64,000 bases of DNA from Pomphorhynchus laevis (lineage: Eukaryota; Acanthocephala; Palaeacanthocephala; Echinorhynchida; Pomphorhynchidae), in assembly GCA_012934845.2 (NCBI GenBank), contig WNNJ02002762.1, forward strand, positions 18,029 to 82,028, read 5' to 3'. Shown here piece by piece: positions 21,294 through 31,015 of the stretch (the first letter of the stretch is position 1; the number at the start of each line of letters is the position of its first letter). The position numbers and the translations under genes were made by a program. The notes below the pieces were generated by a model. That model did no database searches and was not told the origin of the DNA. It saw only the letters and a list, made by a program, of their open reading frames with translations.

Positions 21294-21566
21294 AATAGCA
21301 AAGATAATTTTAAATCGAAAATACCAAACTACGAGATTTATTTTTTCAATTAAAACTATAGTACCTTCTTACTTTAGAAAAAACACCGATTTAATCTAAT
21401 TGTACGGCCATAAAGAGAGAAATTTATTTTGAGTGGAAAATGAGTGGCAACGGCGCACATACAAGCAGACAATGAATAATAAAAAGTTATCAAATTGATA
21501 AAAAAAATAATTTTGCAGATGAATTCAGTGTGTTCGTCGAGTCCGTTCGATCATTTTGTTTGTAAA
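21294..21566. other. Upstream flank of PRMT3, presumed promoter and 5' UTR
   Basis: No clear TATA box or initiator can be told apart in this AT-rich sequence. An L2-like LINE begins only 270 bases upstream of the start codon, so the promoter is either very compact or lies across that LINE. Confidence 0.35.
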
Positions 21567-21567
21567 A

Positions 21568-24500
21568 AAAGATTTATTTTAACGTGGCAAATGCGTGCCA
21601 GCGCACGCTTACATGACCACTACAAAACAGAAATGAAAATCATGTGTCGAGGTGTGAACAGAGGAGGTGTTTCAATGTGATAAAGGAGGGAGCGCGGCGG
21701 ACGTCGAGAGGGAGTTGATTCCAGGCCAGTGAGGCGACGACGAGGAAGGATCGAAGACCGTAGTTGTTGGAGTAATTAGGAACGTGGAGTAAGATGGTAT
21801 GACAAGAACGCAGCGATAGCAAGATAAAGCGAGTGTCGTCTAAGGAAGGTTGATAAACGATGGTGAGACGACAGCGATGAGACGAAAAGTTACGAGAAGA
21901 AGACGGAGTTTGATCCGGATGTGGGTGGTGGGCCAGGAGAGTTAGGCAAAAACTGGGAATATGTGGTCGAAGCAACGGAGACGAAAGAGGACTCAAACGG
22001 CGGTGTTGATTATTCGTTGTAGGGAGTATGATTATGAATTTTGGAGAATTGGCGAAAAGGCTAAGGCAGTAATCGATTTTAGTTAAAAAAGCGATGAAAG
22101 AAGAGACATACAAGAACGGAAGTCGATAAGGGGGCGGATACGGCGGATGTCACGAAGAATTAAGTTAGACGAGCGGACCTTGTCACGGACGAAGGGTTTA
22201 AGGGAAAGGTGATCATCGAAATGGAATCCTAAGAAAGTGAGATTGTGTACTATGGGGATGATCGATTAGGCAAAAGATAGAGTGGGAGAATATATATTTG
22301 GTTTACGAAGTAGGATCCACATTATTTTGGACTTGTCGGGGTTTAGAACGAGATGGAAATTGGAGAGACGTTTGTAAATAGAAGAAAGACAGTTGGAGGC
22401 AGAAATGCCGATATCGTGTATCCGATGTGCGGGTGCATGAGCATAGATGAGAATATTATCGGCGTATTGCATGAAGTTAAAGGAAAAAGGTTTGATAAAT
22501 AGAGAGAGATTGCCCAGCAGAAGAGAGAAAAGCAGAGGACCTAGGACTAAACCTTGTGAGACCCCGCAAAAAGTAGGGATGGGAGGAGAGGAGAGCCTTG
22601 TCTCGAGAAATGAGTAAGTCGCTGTAAACTTTTATGCATGCGATTTCTGTCGAGTGATTAGAGCGGAAAGCGGATTGGAAAGGAGGGTACAGATTGGATG
22701 AGGAGAGATAAGCGTTGATTTGTATAAAGATGAGGCATTCTAAGAGCTTTGAAAGAGTAGGGAGTAGTGAAATGGCAATATCTAGAAGAAAGGGAGGGGT
22801 CGAGAGATTATTTCTTAAGGAGGGGACGAACGATTGCGGATTTCCAGTGTGAAGGGAAGATACAACTGCAAATGGACGAGTTAAACAAGGTTGTGAGAAA
22901 TGGGGATATCGATGAGCATATAGATTTTAATATGTGAGTAGGCAGGGGATCGGCAGGTGAGGTTTTGTTGGGCAAGGACATGAGGACAGATGATACTTCT
23001 GTAGGTGAGACAGGGATAATATAAAAGAGTTCCGAAAAGATGATGCTAGGTGGGGCAAAGTGTGATAGGATGGAGACCGGGGTGTGAGAGAGCAACGTGG
23101 ATACTTTAGTCTAGAGAAATGACGAATAATCATGGGCATTTATGTTGCATAGCGAAGAGGAACGAGCAAGGATTGAGGTAAACGTATGCCAGTGTCTTAG
23201 AGTTAAATGAAGTGTTGATTTTATGCTGCCAGAAGGAGTTGCATTTAGTACGTAGTAGGTTGAGATGAGACCGGCGAAGAGCAAGATAGGAATCAGGGAA
23301 AGACGGAGTGAACGAACGGAAATCACATCTGAGAGAGCAGTAATAGACTCGAAAAGCATGGCGGAGTCGACGCTTTGAGTAGGCATTGGATGTCAAACCA
23401 TGGGGCACGATGCAAGCAACGGTGTGGGTGAGACTTGAAGGGCAAGAGAAGATCGAGAGTGAATGTGAGTTCAGAGTCGAAAAGAAAGGCGAGATCGTGA
23501 GGAGATGATTTTGTTATTGTGGGATAGAATAGAGACGATTTGAGTAAGGCAGAGCGGAGAAGGGAGAGGTCAAAAGTTCTCCAAGGGCGACACAGCATTT
23601 TAGATGTGTGAGGAGGGGTGTGGTTGTAATTGAAATTATGGGTGACGAGAAAGTTATCGGATAGACCAGGATCAGAGATGGACAGTGAGGTGTAGGCAGC
23701 AAAATGATCGGGGACAGCGATGATGTCGAGTGCCCCACTAAGGATATGTGTGAGGCAGTGTAGATGGGTTTGTAGTTATAGTAGAATAGAATGTTGATGA
23801 AGTGGATGGACTCGGTGGAAGAGGAGCAGTCGAGTGAAGGGATTGAGGACAAAGAACAATGAGAAAGGAAGTCAGCGAGTTTGGTAAAAAATAAGAAGGT
23901 AGGAGCTGATGAACCAGGGCGGTATACAATGGCGAGATCTTGAGTGATCGGGTTAGAATAACGACAAGTGAGCAATACAAAAGAGCAAGAACTGAAAGGG
24001 GAATTAATTTTGCGAAGAGACGCGGGGTGACGCGCGAATGCGACGATGCCGCCATGATTAAAGAATTTAGAAGGGCATGAGCTGAGGGGGCGGGCGAATT
24101 CGACTAGGGAGCAACCGGCAGAGAACAGACGGCGAATGGAAAGGTCGTCGGAATTTAAGTGACAGGATTCGGTGAGGCAGAAGAGATCGATGGATTGCTT
24201 GGTGAATAGGTTGAGGATAAGATCGAATTTATTGAGAATATATCTAGTGTTGAGGAGACCGAGGCGAAACCGTGTGTTGTGGCGAAAGAGTCTAGTGGAG
24301 AAGACACATAGGAGAGATGAAGCGCCATCGAATTTTTGGACGGGTGTGGACAACTTGAAAATTTCCGTCTATGTTTCGGATGGAGAGTGATGTTTCGCCG
24401 TTTTCCTCGCGACGGCATTTTTCGATGCGGGCAGAAGAGAGTTGATCGATTTCAGAAGGGGCGCGATCGTGGAAAATTCGGGTGGTTGAAGATGACATGA

Positions 24501-25335
24501 GTTTATATCGTTAAGAGAGGACAGTAGACGCGTGAGAGCAATGCTTGAAAACAATTTTTTGGAGAGAGGGCTGGGAAGGATTGGATTGAGAAGATTTGAT
24601 TAGACGGATGAATGCGACAGGAGAAATGTCCTTGAAAAAAATTTCCTTTATCCGCAGGAACAATAGACGAAAGGATAGATCTGAAGGCGGAAACACCGTG
24701 GTCGAGACGTGCTTGTAGAGATAAGGAGTTGGTAGGAGTTGCGTCATTAGTGGCAATGACGCAACGATCACGAGAAGGACAGCGCTTCCGTAAAGGAGGA
24801 CGACTGACGTGAGTGGGTGAGATCATGATAGAAGAGCTGGCAGTTGATGATTTAGAGGGATTTGGTTTGACGACGGGAGACATAGAGGATAATGACAATA
24901 AAGAGGGTGGCCTGCGATGTGAGGAAAGGTTATGAGTGGAAGGATAGTGGAGGTTGGTAGTTGTGATTTTGATTAATTGATGCAAGTTATTGAGAAACGA
25001 GACGGAAAGCATGGGACGGGGGATGTCGGGGAGTGAAGATGACAAGGAATGGGAAGTGTATATGGTGACAGGGTCGATGGGTGGAGAAAGGACATTAGAA
25101 ACGAAGGGGGTAGTTTGAGTTGACGTGTTGGATGTTGATATGTGCTTTTTGGAAAGGTTGCAGATTAGTTTGTTGGCACAAAAACCACATATGAAGTCTT
25201 CTTTAGCCTTATTCTTGTGTCAGGCGATTGTTGTCCAGACGCTGCAGTCGTGTATCGAGCACTGTACTTGCAGTTGTCCATAGTTGGTGTCGGTCTTAGT
25301 TGTTTTCTTACGTCCTCCCATTAAGTCTAAAAATT
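21568..25335 (-). mobile_element. L2-like LINE family A, copy A2 (near full span, decayed)
   Basis: Read on the minus strand this runs from ORF1 (MGGRKKTTKTDTNYGQLQVQ at about 25322, then CSIHDCSVWTT and FICGFCANK, a PHD-like zinc finger) to the endonuclease (HNTRFRLGLLNTRYILNKFD, CLTESCH; the GDFNIRLD motif is lost), RT (QYADNILIYAHAP, catalytic YADD changed to YADN) and C-terminus. The 3' end is the hairpin GCGTGCGCTGGCACGC (21608-21593) and the tail AATAAATCTTTTTTT. There are many frameshifts and stops, and a segment around 22590 is deleted. The 5' end meets a tandem array (25336-25485). Confidence 0.85.
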
Positions 25336-25485
25336 CTGCAAGAGGTGCGAGCGGAACTGGATTGATCTGGAACTGTATTGATCTGGAACTAGATTGATCT
25401 AAAACTGGATTGATCTGGAACTGGATTGATCTGGAACTGAATTGATTTGGAACTAGATTGATCTGGAACTGGATTGATTGTAAAA
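25336..25485 (-). repeat. 5' tandem array of LINE copy A2, ~16-bp unit
   Basis: On the minus strand the unit is close to CAATCCAGTTCCAGAT, repeated about nine times. The array ends CAGTTCCGCTCGC, 40 bases before the ORF1 start. The same core (CAGTTCCAGAT) and the same exit (CAGTTCCGCTCGC) occur in the 20-bp array before ORF1 of family B at 50217-50333, so the array belongs to the LINE 5' UTR. Confidence 0.75.
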
Positions 25486-25494
25486 GTCGATCAT

Positions 25495-25785
25495 TCAATA
25501 TGTTCGTTCAGTCTGTTAGTTCCATCCTTTAGTTCAGCCATTCGTTCAGCCTATTCGTTCAATTCGTTCGTTCGATATGTTCGTTCAGAACGTTCGTTCA
25601 GTCCGTCCAGTCTGCTCGCTCAATCCGTTCGTTTAGTCCGTTCGTTCAGTTTGTTTGTTCAATCCGTTTAGTCCGTTCGATCATGCTGTTCGTTTAATCC
25701 GCTCGTTCAGTTCCTACGTTCAATCCGTTGTTCAGTCTACTCGTTAAGTCCGTTCGTTCAGTCCGTTCGTTTCGTTCAACTGATA
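25495..25785 (+). repeat. Degenerate tandem array, GTTCGTTCAGTCC type
   Basis: Irregular tandem copies of GTTCGTTCAGTCC and shortened forms. It directly follows the 16-bp array and may be an older part of the same 5' region or host satellite sequence. Confidence 0.7.
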
Positions 25786-25971
25786 CACATATTGTTTATA
25801 CTCCACTCCTACTTTTTCAGCGCTGCCTTGAGATCGGACATGGCGGAGTTAGATCAAATATATGCAATACTTTTTTTTGGGACAAGGAGAAAAATATATT
25901 TTTGATCATAGGTCATAACCAAAAAAATTGATTTAATGAATATAAACAGCCAAATATTATTATAACATGCA
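25786..25971. other. Non-repetitive spacer
   Basis: Nothing recognised between the array and a LINE 3'-end scrap. Confidence 0.4.
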
Positions 25972-26080
25972 AAGAAAGATTTATTTTTACGTGGCAAATG
26001 CGCACTGGCGTACGCTCATGACCACAACAACAAAAAACAAAAATCTAAATCATGTATCGAGGAGGTGGGAACGAAGGCGC
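25972..26080 (-). mobile_element. L2-like LINE family A, 3'-end scrap
   Basis: Only the last ~100 bases are present: the tail AAATAAATCTTTCTTT, a mutated terminal hairpin (GCGTACGCCAGTGCGC) and the stop region. It is a very short 5'-truncated insertion. Confidence 0.7.
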
Positions 26081-26517
26081 TATCATCATGTGTCAAGGAG
26101 GCGACATGCAAGACTATAGTATGTAGCTGTTTTGTCTGCTCACTGTTAAACTAATTTTATGTCAACAAAATCTTAATCCGGATACATGATATTGAATTTA
26201 TAATCTGTGCAAAGCCATGTAATTAGCGTTTTCCTAAAGTGCACTCTATTTAATATTATTATACATTCAACAACTATACGATATAACGTATCTTCTCGTC
26301 CTATACGATATAATGTATAGGACGAGAAGATAACAAAGAGAAGCAAATCGACTTTTTTCATTAATCGACTAAAACAACAAACTTACACTACACCTTTAAA
26401 AATTACAATTCCCAAGCAAATATCACATTTGGTTAAAAAATTACAATTCTGAAGCAAATATCACATTTGGTTTAACGTATGGTTCGCGGACAACCATCAG
26501 ATAAGCACTTATGTTAA
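26081..26517. repeat. Spacer with a perfect 18-bp hairpin and a short direct repeat
   Basis: TATCTTCTCGTCCTATAC (26289-26306) and its exact inverse (26315-26332) flank an 8-base loop. A ~16-base piece of it (CTATACGATATAAYGTAT) is also directly repeated just upstream. A 43-base direct repeat (AAAATTACAATTC ... CACATTTGGTT) lies at about 26398-26475. No gene is seen. Confidence 0.6.
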
Positions 26518-26591
26518 AGATTTATTTTTTTAACGTGGCAAATGCGTGCCAGCGCACGCTTACATGACCACAACAAAAACAAAACTGTGAA

Positions 26592-28016
26592 TCAGGCGTC
26601 GAGAAGGTGTGAACGGAGGAGGTGTTTGAATGTGATAAAAGAGGGAGCGCGGCGGACGTCGAGAGGGAGTTGATTCCAGGCGAGTGAAGCGGCGACGAGG
26701 AAGGATCGGAGACCGTAGTTGTTGGAGTAATTAGGAACGTGGAGTAAGAGGGTGTGACAGGAACGAAGCGATAGCGAGGTGGGGCGAGTATCGTCTAAGA
26801 AAGGAAGGTTGATGAACGATGGGGAGCCGACAGCGATGAGACGAAAAGTAATGAGAAGAAGGCGGAGTTTGATGCGGATGTGGATGGTGGGCCAGGAGAG
26901 TTGGGCAAAATATGTGGATGTGTGGTCGAAGCGACGGAGGCGAAAGAGCACTCGAACGGCGGTGTTGATTATTCGTTGTAGGGGTAGGATGATGGATTTT
27001 GGAGAATTGGCGAAAAGGCTAAGGCAGTAATCGATTTTAGGGAAAAGAAGCGATGAAAGAAGAGACATACAAGAACGGAAGTCGATAAGGGGGCGGATAC
27101 GGCGGATGTCACGAAGAATTAAGTTAGACGAGCGGACCTTGTCACGGACGAAGGGTTTAAGGGAAAGGTGATCATCGAAATGGAAGCCTAAGAAAGTGAG
27201 ATTGTGGACTACAGGGATGATCGATGAGGCAAAAGATACAATGGGAGGAGATATGCTTGGTTTACGGGGAAGGATCCACATTATTTTGGACTTTTCGGGG
27301 TTTAGAACGAGATGGAGATTGGAGAGACGCTTGTAGATAGAAGAGAGACAGTTGGAGGCAGAAATGGCGATATCGTGTATGCGATGTGCGGGTGCATGAG
27401 CATAGATTAGAATGTCATCGGCGTATTGCATGACGTTAAAGGAGTAAGGTTTGATAAATGGAGAGAGATCGCCAAGCAAAAGAGAGAATAGCAGGGGACC
27501 TAGGACTGAACCTTGTGGAACCCCGCAAAAAATAGGGATGGGAGGGGAGGATGATGAATTAGAACAGACGCGAAAGGAACGGTCGGATAGATATGAGGCG
27601 AACCAAGCTACGGAGGAGGAAGAAAAGCCGTAATCATAACGAAGGCGAGAAAGGAGGACGAAGTGGTCGACAATGTCGAATGCGGAGGAGAGGTCCAGGG
27701 AGATGAGAACACTATATAGAGCCTTGTCTCGAGAAATGAGTAAGTCGTTGTACACTTTTATGCATGCGATTTCTGTCGAGTGATTAGAGCGGAAAGCGGA
27801 TTGGAAAGGAGGGTACAGATTGGATGAGGAGAGATAAGCGTTGATTTGTATTAAGATGAGGCGTTCTAAGAGCTTAGAAAGAGTAGGGAGTAGTGAAATG
27901 GGGCGATAGCTGGAAGGAAGGGAGGGGTCGAGCGATTGTTTCTTAAGGAGGGGACGAACGATTGCGGATTTCCAGTGTGAAGGGAAGATACGACTGCGGA
28001 TGGACGAGTTAAACAA
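26592..28016 (-). CDS. LINE A3 ORF2, second part: reverse transcriptase and C-terminal region
   Basis: 474 residues continuing ORF2 after the frame change. RT motifs in order: SIRSRIFPSHWKSAIVRPL, YRPISLLPTLSKLLERL, SLDLSSAFDIVDHFVLLSRL (first catalytic Asp), [30 protein letters not shown] (catalytic YADD) and LNPEKSKIMWIL, then the thumb. The C-terminus ends WNQLPLDVRRAPSFITFKHL, the common end of CR1/L2-group proteins. All catalytic residues are present. Confidence 0.87.
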   Translation of the reverse strand: MFNSSIRSRIFPSHWKSAIVRPLLKKQSLDPSLPSSYRPISLLPTLSKLLERLILIQINAYLSSSNLYPPFQSAFRSNHSTEIACIKVYNDLLISRDKALYSVLISLDLSSAFDIVDHFVLLSRLRYDYGFSSSSVAWFASYLSDRSFRVCSNSSSSPPIPIFCGVPQGSVLGPLLFSLLLGDLSPFIKPYSFNVMQYADDILIYAHAPAHRIHDIAISASNCLSSIYKRLSNLHLVLNPEKSKIMWILPRKPSISPPIVSFASSIIPVVHNLTFLGFHFDDHLSLKPFVRDKVRSSNLILRDIRRIRPLIDFRSCMSLLSSLLFPKIDYCLSLFANSPKSIILPLQRIINTAVRVLFRLRRFDHTSTYFAQLSWPTIHIRIKLRLLLITFRLIAVGSPSFINLPFLDDTRPTSLSLRSCHTLLLHVPNYSNNYGLRSFLVAASLAWNQLPLDVRRAPSFITFKHLLRSHLLDA

Positions 28017-29488
28017 GGTTGTGAGAAATGGGGATATCGATGAGCATATAGATTTAATATGTGGGTAGGCAGGGGATCGGCAGGTGAGGTTTTGTTGGGC
28101 AAGGACATGAGGACAGATGATACTTCTGTAGGTGATACAGGGAGAAGATGAAAGAGTTCCGGAAGGATGAGAGTAGACTGGGCAGAGTGGAATAGGATGG
28201 AGACCGGGGTGTGAGAGAGCAGCGTGGATACTTTAGTCTGGAGAAATGACGAATAATCATTAGCATTGATGTTGCAAGGCGTAGAGGAACGAGCCAGGAT
28301 TGAGTTAAAAGTATGCCAGAGAGTCTTAGAGTTGAATGAAGTGATGATTTTATGCTGCCAGAAGGAGTTGCATTTGGTACGTAGTAGGTTGAGATGAGAC
28401 CGGCGAAGAGCAAGATAGGAATCACGGAAAGACGGAGTGATCGAGCGGAAATCGCGTCTGAGAGAGCGGTGATAGACTCGAAAAGCATGGCGGAGTCGAC
28501 GCTTTGAGAGTAGGCATTGGATGTCAAACCATGGGGCACGGTGCAAGCGACGGTGTGGGTGAGACTTGAAGGGCAAGAGAATATCGAGAGTGGATGTGAG
28601 TTCAGAGTCGAAAAGAAAGGCGAGATCGTGAGGAGATGAATATGTTATTGTGGGTAATGATAGAGACGATTTGAGTAAGGCAGAGCGGAGAAGGGAAAGG
28701 TCAAGATTTCTCCAAGGGCGACGTAGGATTGTAGGTGTGTGAGGAGGGGTGTGGTTGCGAGCGAGATCAAGGGTGATAAGAAAGTGATCGGATAGACCAG
28801 GATCAGAGATGGACAGTGAGGTGTGGGCAGCAAAATGATCGGGGACAGCGATGATGTCGAGTGCCCCGCCAAGTATATGTGTGGGGGCAGTGGAGATTAG
28901 TTTGTAATTGTAGTTGGATAGAATGTTGATGAAGCGGATGGAATCTGTGGAAGAGGGGCGGTCTAGGCGGATATTGAAGTCACCTAGAACGAGTGAAGGG
29001 ATTGAGGACAAAGAACAATGAGAAAGGAGGTCAGCGAGTTCGGTAAAAAATAAGGCTGTAGGAGCTGATGAACCAGGACGGTATACAATGGCGAGATCTA
29101 GAGTGATCGAGTTAGAATAACGACAAGTGAGCAATTCAAAAGAGCAAGGACTGAAAGGGGGATTGATTTTGCGAAGAGACGCTGGGTGACGCGCGAATGC
29201 GACGATGCCGCCATGATTAGAGGATTTAGAAGGGCATGAGCTGAGGGGGCGGGCGGATTCGACTAGGGAGCAACCGGCAGAGAGCAGACGGCGAATGGAA
29301 AGGTCGTCGGAATCTGAGTGCCAGGATTCGGTGAGGCAGAAGAGATCGATGGATTGCTTGGTGAATAGGTTGATGATAAGATCGAATTTATTGAGAATAT
29401 ATCTAGTGTTGAGGAGACCGAGGCGGAAACCGTATGCTGTGTCGAAAGAGACTAGTGGAGAAGACACATAGGAGAGATGGAGCGCCAT
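27866..29488 (-). CDS. LINE A3 ORF2, first part: AP-type endonuclease and linker
   Basis: Starts MALHLSYVSSPLVS, overlapping the ORF1 end by 37 bases. The endonuclease motifs are FRLGLLNTRYILNK, LFCLTESWHSDSDD, VIYRPGS, LVLGDFNIRLD and DPGLSDHFLITL, with the catalytic Asp-His near residue ~250. A basic linker follows (RAPWFDIQCLLSKRRLRHAF). The enzyme nicks target DNA to prime reverse transcription. The frame leaves the ORF2 sequence at about 28053 and continues in a shadow frame. Confidence 0.85.
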   Translation of the reverse strand: MALHLSYVSSPLVSFDTAYGFRLGLLNTRYILNKFDLIINLFTKQSIDLFCLTESWHSDSDDLSIRRLLSAGCSLVESARPLSSCPSKSSNHGGIVAFARHPASLRKINPPFSPCSFELLTCRYSNSITLDLAIVYRPGSSAPTALFFTELADLLSHCSLSSIPSLVLGDFNIRLDRPSSTDSIRFINILSNYNYKLISTAPTHILGGALDIIAVPDHFAAHTSLSISDPGLSDHFLITLDLARNHTPPHTPTILRRPWRNLDLSLLRSALLKSSLSLPTITYSSPHDLAFLFDSELTSTLDILLPFKSHPHRRLHRAPWFDIQCLLSKRRLRHAFRVYHRSLRRDFRSITPSFRDSYLALRRSHLNLLRTKCNSFWQHKIITSFNSKTLWHTFNSILARSSTPCNINANDYSSFLQTKVSTLLSHTPVSILFHSAQSTLILPELFHLLPVSPTEVSSVLMSLPNKTSPADPLPTHILNLYAHRYPHFSQPCLTRPSAVVSSLHTGNPQSFVPSLRNNRSTPPFLPAIAPFHYSLLFLSS

Positions 29489-30849
29489 CGAATTTTTGGA
29501 CGGGTGTGGACAATTTGAAAATTTCCGTCTATGTTTCGGATGGCGAGTGAAGTTTCGCCGTTTTCCTCGCGACGACGTTTTTCGATGCGGGCTGAAGAGA
29601 TTTGAGCGATTTCGGAAGGGGCGCGATCGGGGAAAATTCGAGTGGTTGAAGATGACATGAGTTTGAATCGTTGAGAGAGGACAGAAGACGCGTGAGAGCG
29701 ATGCTTGAAAACAATTTTTAGGAGAGGGGGCTGGGAAGGATTAGATTGAGAAGATTTGTTTAGACGGATGAATGCGACTGGAGAAATGTCCTTGAAAAAG
29801 GATGGTTTATCCGCAGGAACAATAGACGAGAGGATGGATCTGAAGGCGGAAACATCGTGGTCCAGACGTGCTTGTGGGGATAAGGAGGTAGAAGGCGTGA
29901 TATTAGTAACAATGACGCAACGATCGCGAGAAGCAAAGCGCTTCCGTAAAGGAGGACGACTGACGTGAGTAGTTGACATCACGATAGAAGAGCTGGCAGT
30001 TGATGATTTGGAGGGATTTGGTTTGACGACGGGAGACATAGAGGATAATGATAATAAAGCGGGTGGCAAGCGATGTGAGGAAAGGTTATGAGTGGAAGGA
30101 TAGTGGAGGCTGGTGGAGGTGATTTTAATTGATGGATGCAAGTTATTGAGAAACGAGACAGGAAGGACGGGACGTGGGGTGTCGGGGAGTGAACATACAT
30201 TAGTTGTAACAATTTGCGGCTCCGTCACTGTATCGGTAGATTTATCATAAACTTGACAAAATCCATCTTGCTGCGATACAATTTGAGGCTCCTTCAGATT
30301 ATCTGATAATGGATTATCTGATGATGATGTAGAAACGCGATGAGGGGTAGAAATGTAAGGTGATTTATCTGATACGACAAAAGAAATACTGGGTTGCAAA
30401 TGGTCAATGACAGTAACATCAGAAGATTGAGCTGATTGATTGCGCAAAATTGAAGGATGTATAGTAATACCTGTAGAAGAGATGGGAGATTTGGCATTCT
30501 TAGAGGCAATCGAATGCGGGAGAATTGGGCATCGAGGTTGAGACTTATTACAATACGAAGAGGCATGTGTGGACATCGCTGCATTGCCAGATAGTTTCAA
30601 TATATTTGTCTTGAGACTCTCTATTTCACTCTTCATCGTATTTATCATCTTAGCCGAACAGTAGCCACAGTAGAATTCGTTGTCTGCAAGGCAAGATGCC
30701 TGGGATTCTGAAGTCCAAATACTTACCCACGTGTGACAATCATTGTTTGAGCAAAGGACTGGTTGTTCAGATCCATTGGAAACATCTCTAACATCGGTGT
30801 TGGACGCAACATGGTTGGGAACTTGAGACTTTTGTTTTTTCCGACCCAT
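29452..30849 (-). CDS. LINE A3 ORF1: nucleic-acid-binding protein with PHD-like zinc finger
   Basis: 465 residues beginning MGRKKQKSQVPNHVASNTD. Residues ~30-75 hold VLCSNNDCHTWVSIW ... SCLADNEFYCGYC, a cysteine/histidine cluster like the PHD-type fingers of CR1/L2 ORF1 proteins. A short coiled coil follows (MKSEIESLKTNILKL). The middle is Ser/Pro/Thr-rich. The C-terminal ~140 residues (RLDHDVSAFRSI ... PPLLKIVFKH ... FPDRAPSEIAQISSARIEKR ... GNFQIVHTRPKIR) are the conserved ORF1 domain seen in many CR1-like elements. It probably coats the LINE RNA. The frame is intact. Confidence 0.85.
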   Translation of the reverse strand: MGRKKQKSQVPNHVASNTDVRDVSNGSEQPVLCSNNDCHTWVSIWTSESQASCLADNEFYCGYCSAKMINTMKSEIESLKTNILKLSGNAAMSTHASSYCNKSQPRCPILPHSIASKNAKSPISSTGITIHPSILRNQSAQSSDVTVIDHLQPSISFVVSDKSPYISTPHRVSTSSSDNPLSDNLKEPQIVSQQDGFCQVYDKSTDTVTEPQIVTTNVCSLPDTPRPVLPVSFLNNLHPSIKITSTSLHYPSTHNLSSHRLPPALLSLSSMSPVVKPNPSKSSTASSSIVMSTTHVSRPPLRKRFASRDRCVIVTNITPSTSLSPQARLDHDVSAFRSILSSIVPADKPSFFKDISPVAFIRLNKSSQSNPSQPPLLKIVFKHRSHASSVLSQRFKLMSSSTTRIFPDRAPSEIAQISSARIEKRRREENGETSLAIRNIDGNFQIVHTRPKIRWRSISPMCLLH

Positions 30850-30904
30850 TTGTATATAGTCGTTTGATTCGTGATTTTATTCTCCTCGTTGTATGTATAT
30901 TAGA

Positions 30905-30975
30905 TTGTATGTTATTTATTGTAGATGACGGGAGATTGTATGTTATTTATTGTAGATGACGGCAGATGACGGGAG
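30905..30975 (-). repeat. ~30-bp direct repeats at the 5' end of LINE A3
   Basis: On the plus strand AGATTGTATGTTATTTATTG followed by TAGATGACGGG occurs twice in tandem (from about 30901 and 30932), then a third partial unit (CAGATGACGGG). Copy A7 has one unit only. It may be a 5' UTR array or a duplication at the insertion junction. Confidence 0.6.
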
Positions 30976-31015
30976 TCTGTTCCAACTGTTTATTACTCGA
31001 TCTTGTGTATATTAA

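Larger units (their letters stand above)
26518..30925 (-). mobile_element. L2-like LINE family A, copy A3: nearly complete
   Basis: The best copy of the family, 4.4 kb, with ORF1 (30849-29452) overlapping ORF2 (from 29488). The only coding damage I see in ORF2 is a one-base loss in a T/A run near 28053. The 3' end carries the stem-loop GCGTGCGCTGGCACGC (26559-26544) and ends AATAAATC plus T residues. The 5' end matches copy A7 (49145) base for base up to TATTGTA, fixing the element start near 30925. RT and endonuclease sequence place it in the CR1/L2 part of the Jockey superfamily. Confidence 0.88.

Noticed and set aside
27451-27633. Antisense open frames inside LINE A copies (several begin MINGERSPSRREKSRGPRTEP)
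   Set aside because: They recur in every copy exactly opposite the RT motif [10 protein letters not shown] and are shadows of ORF2.
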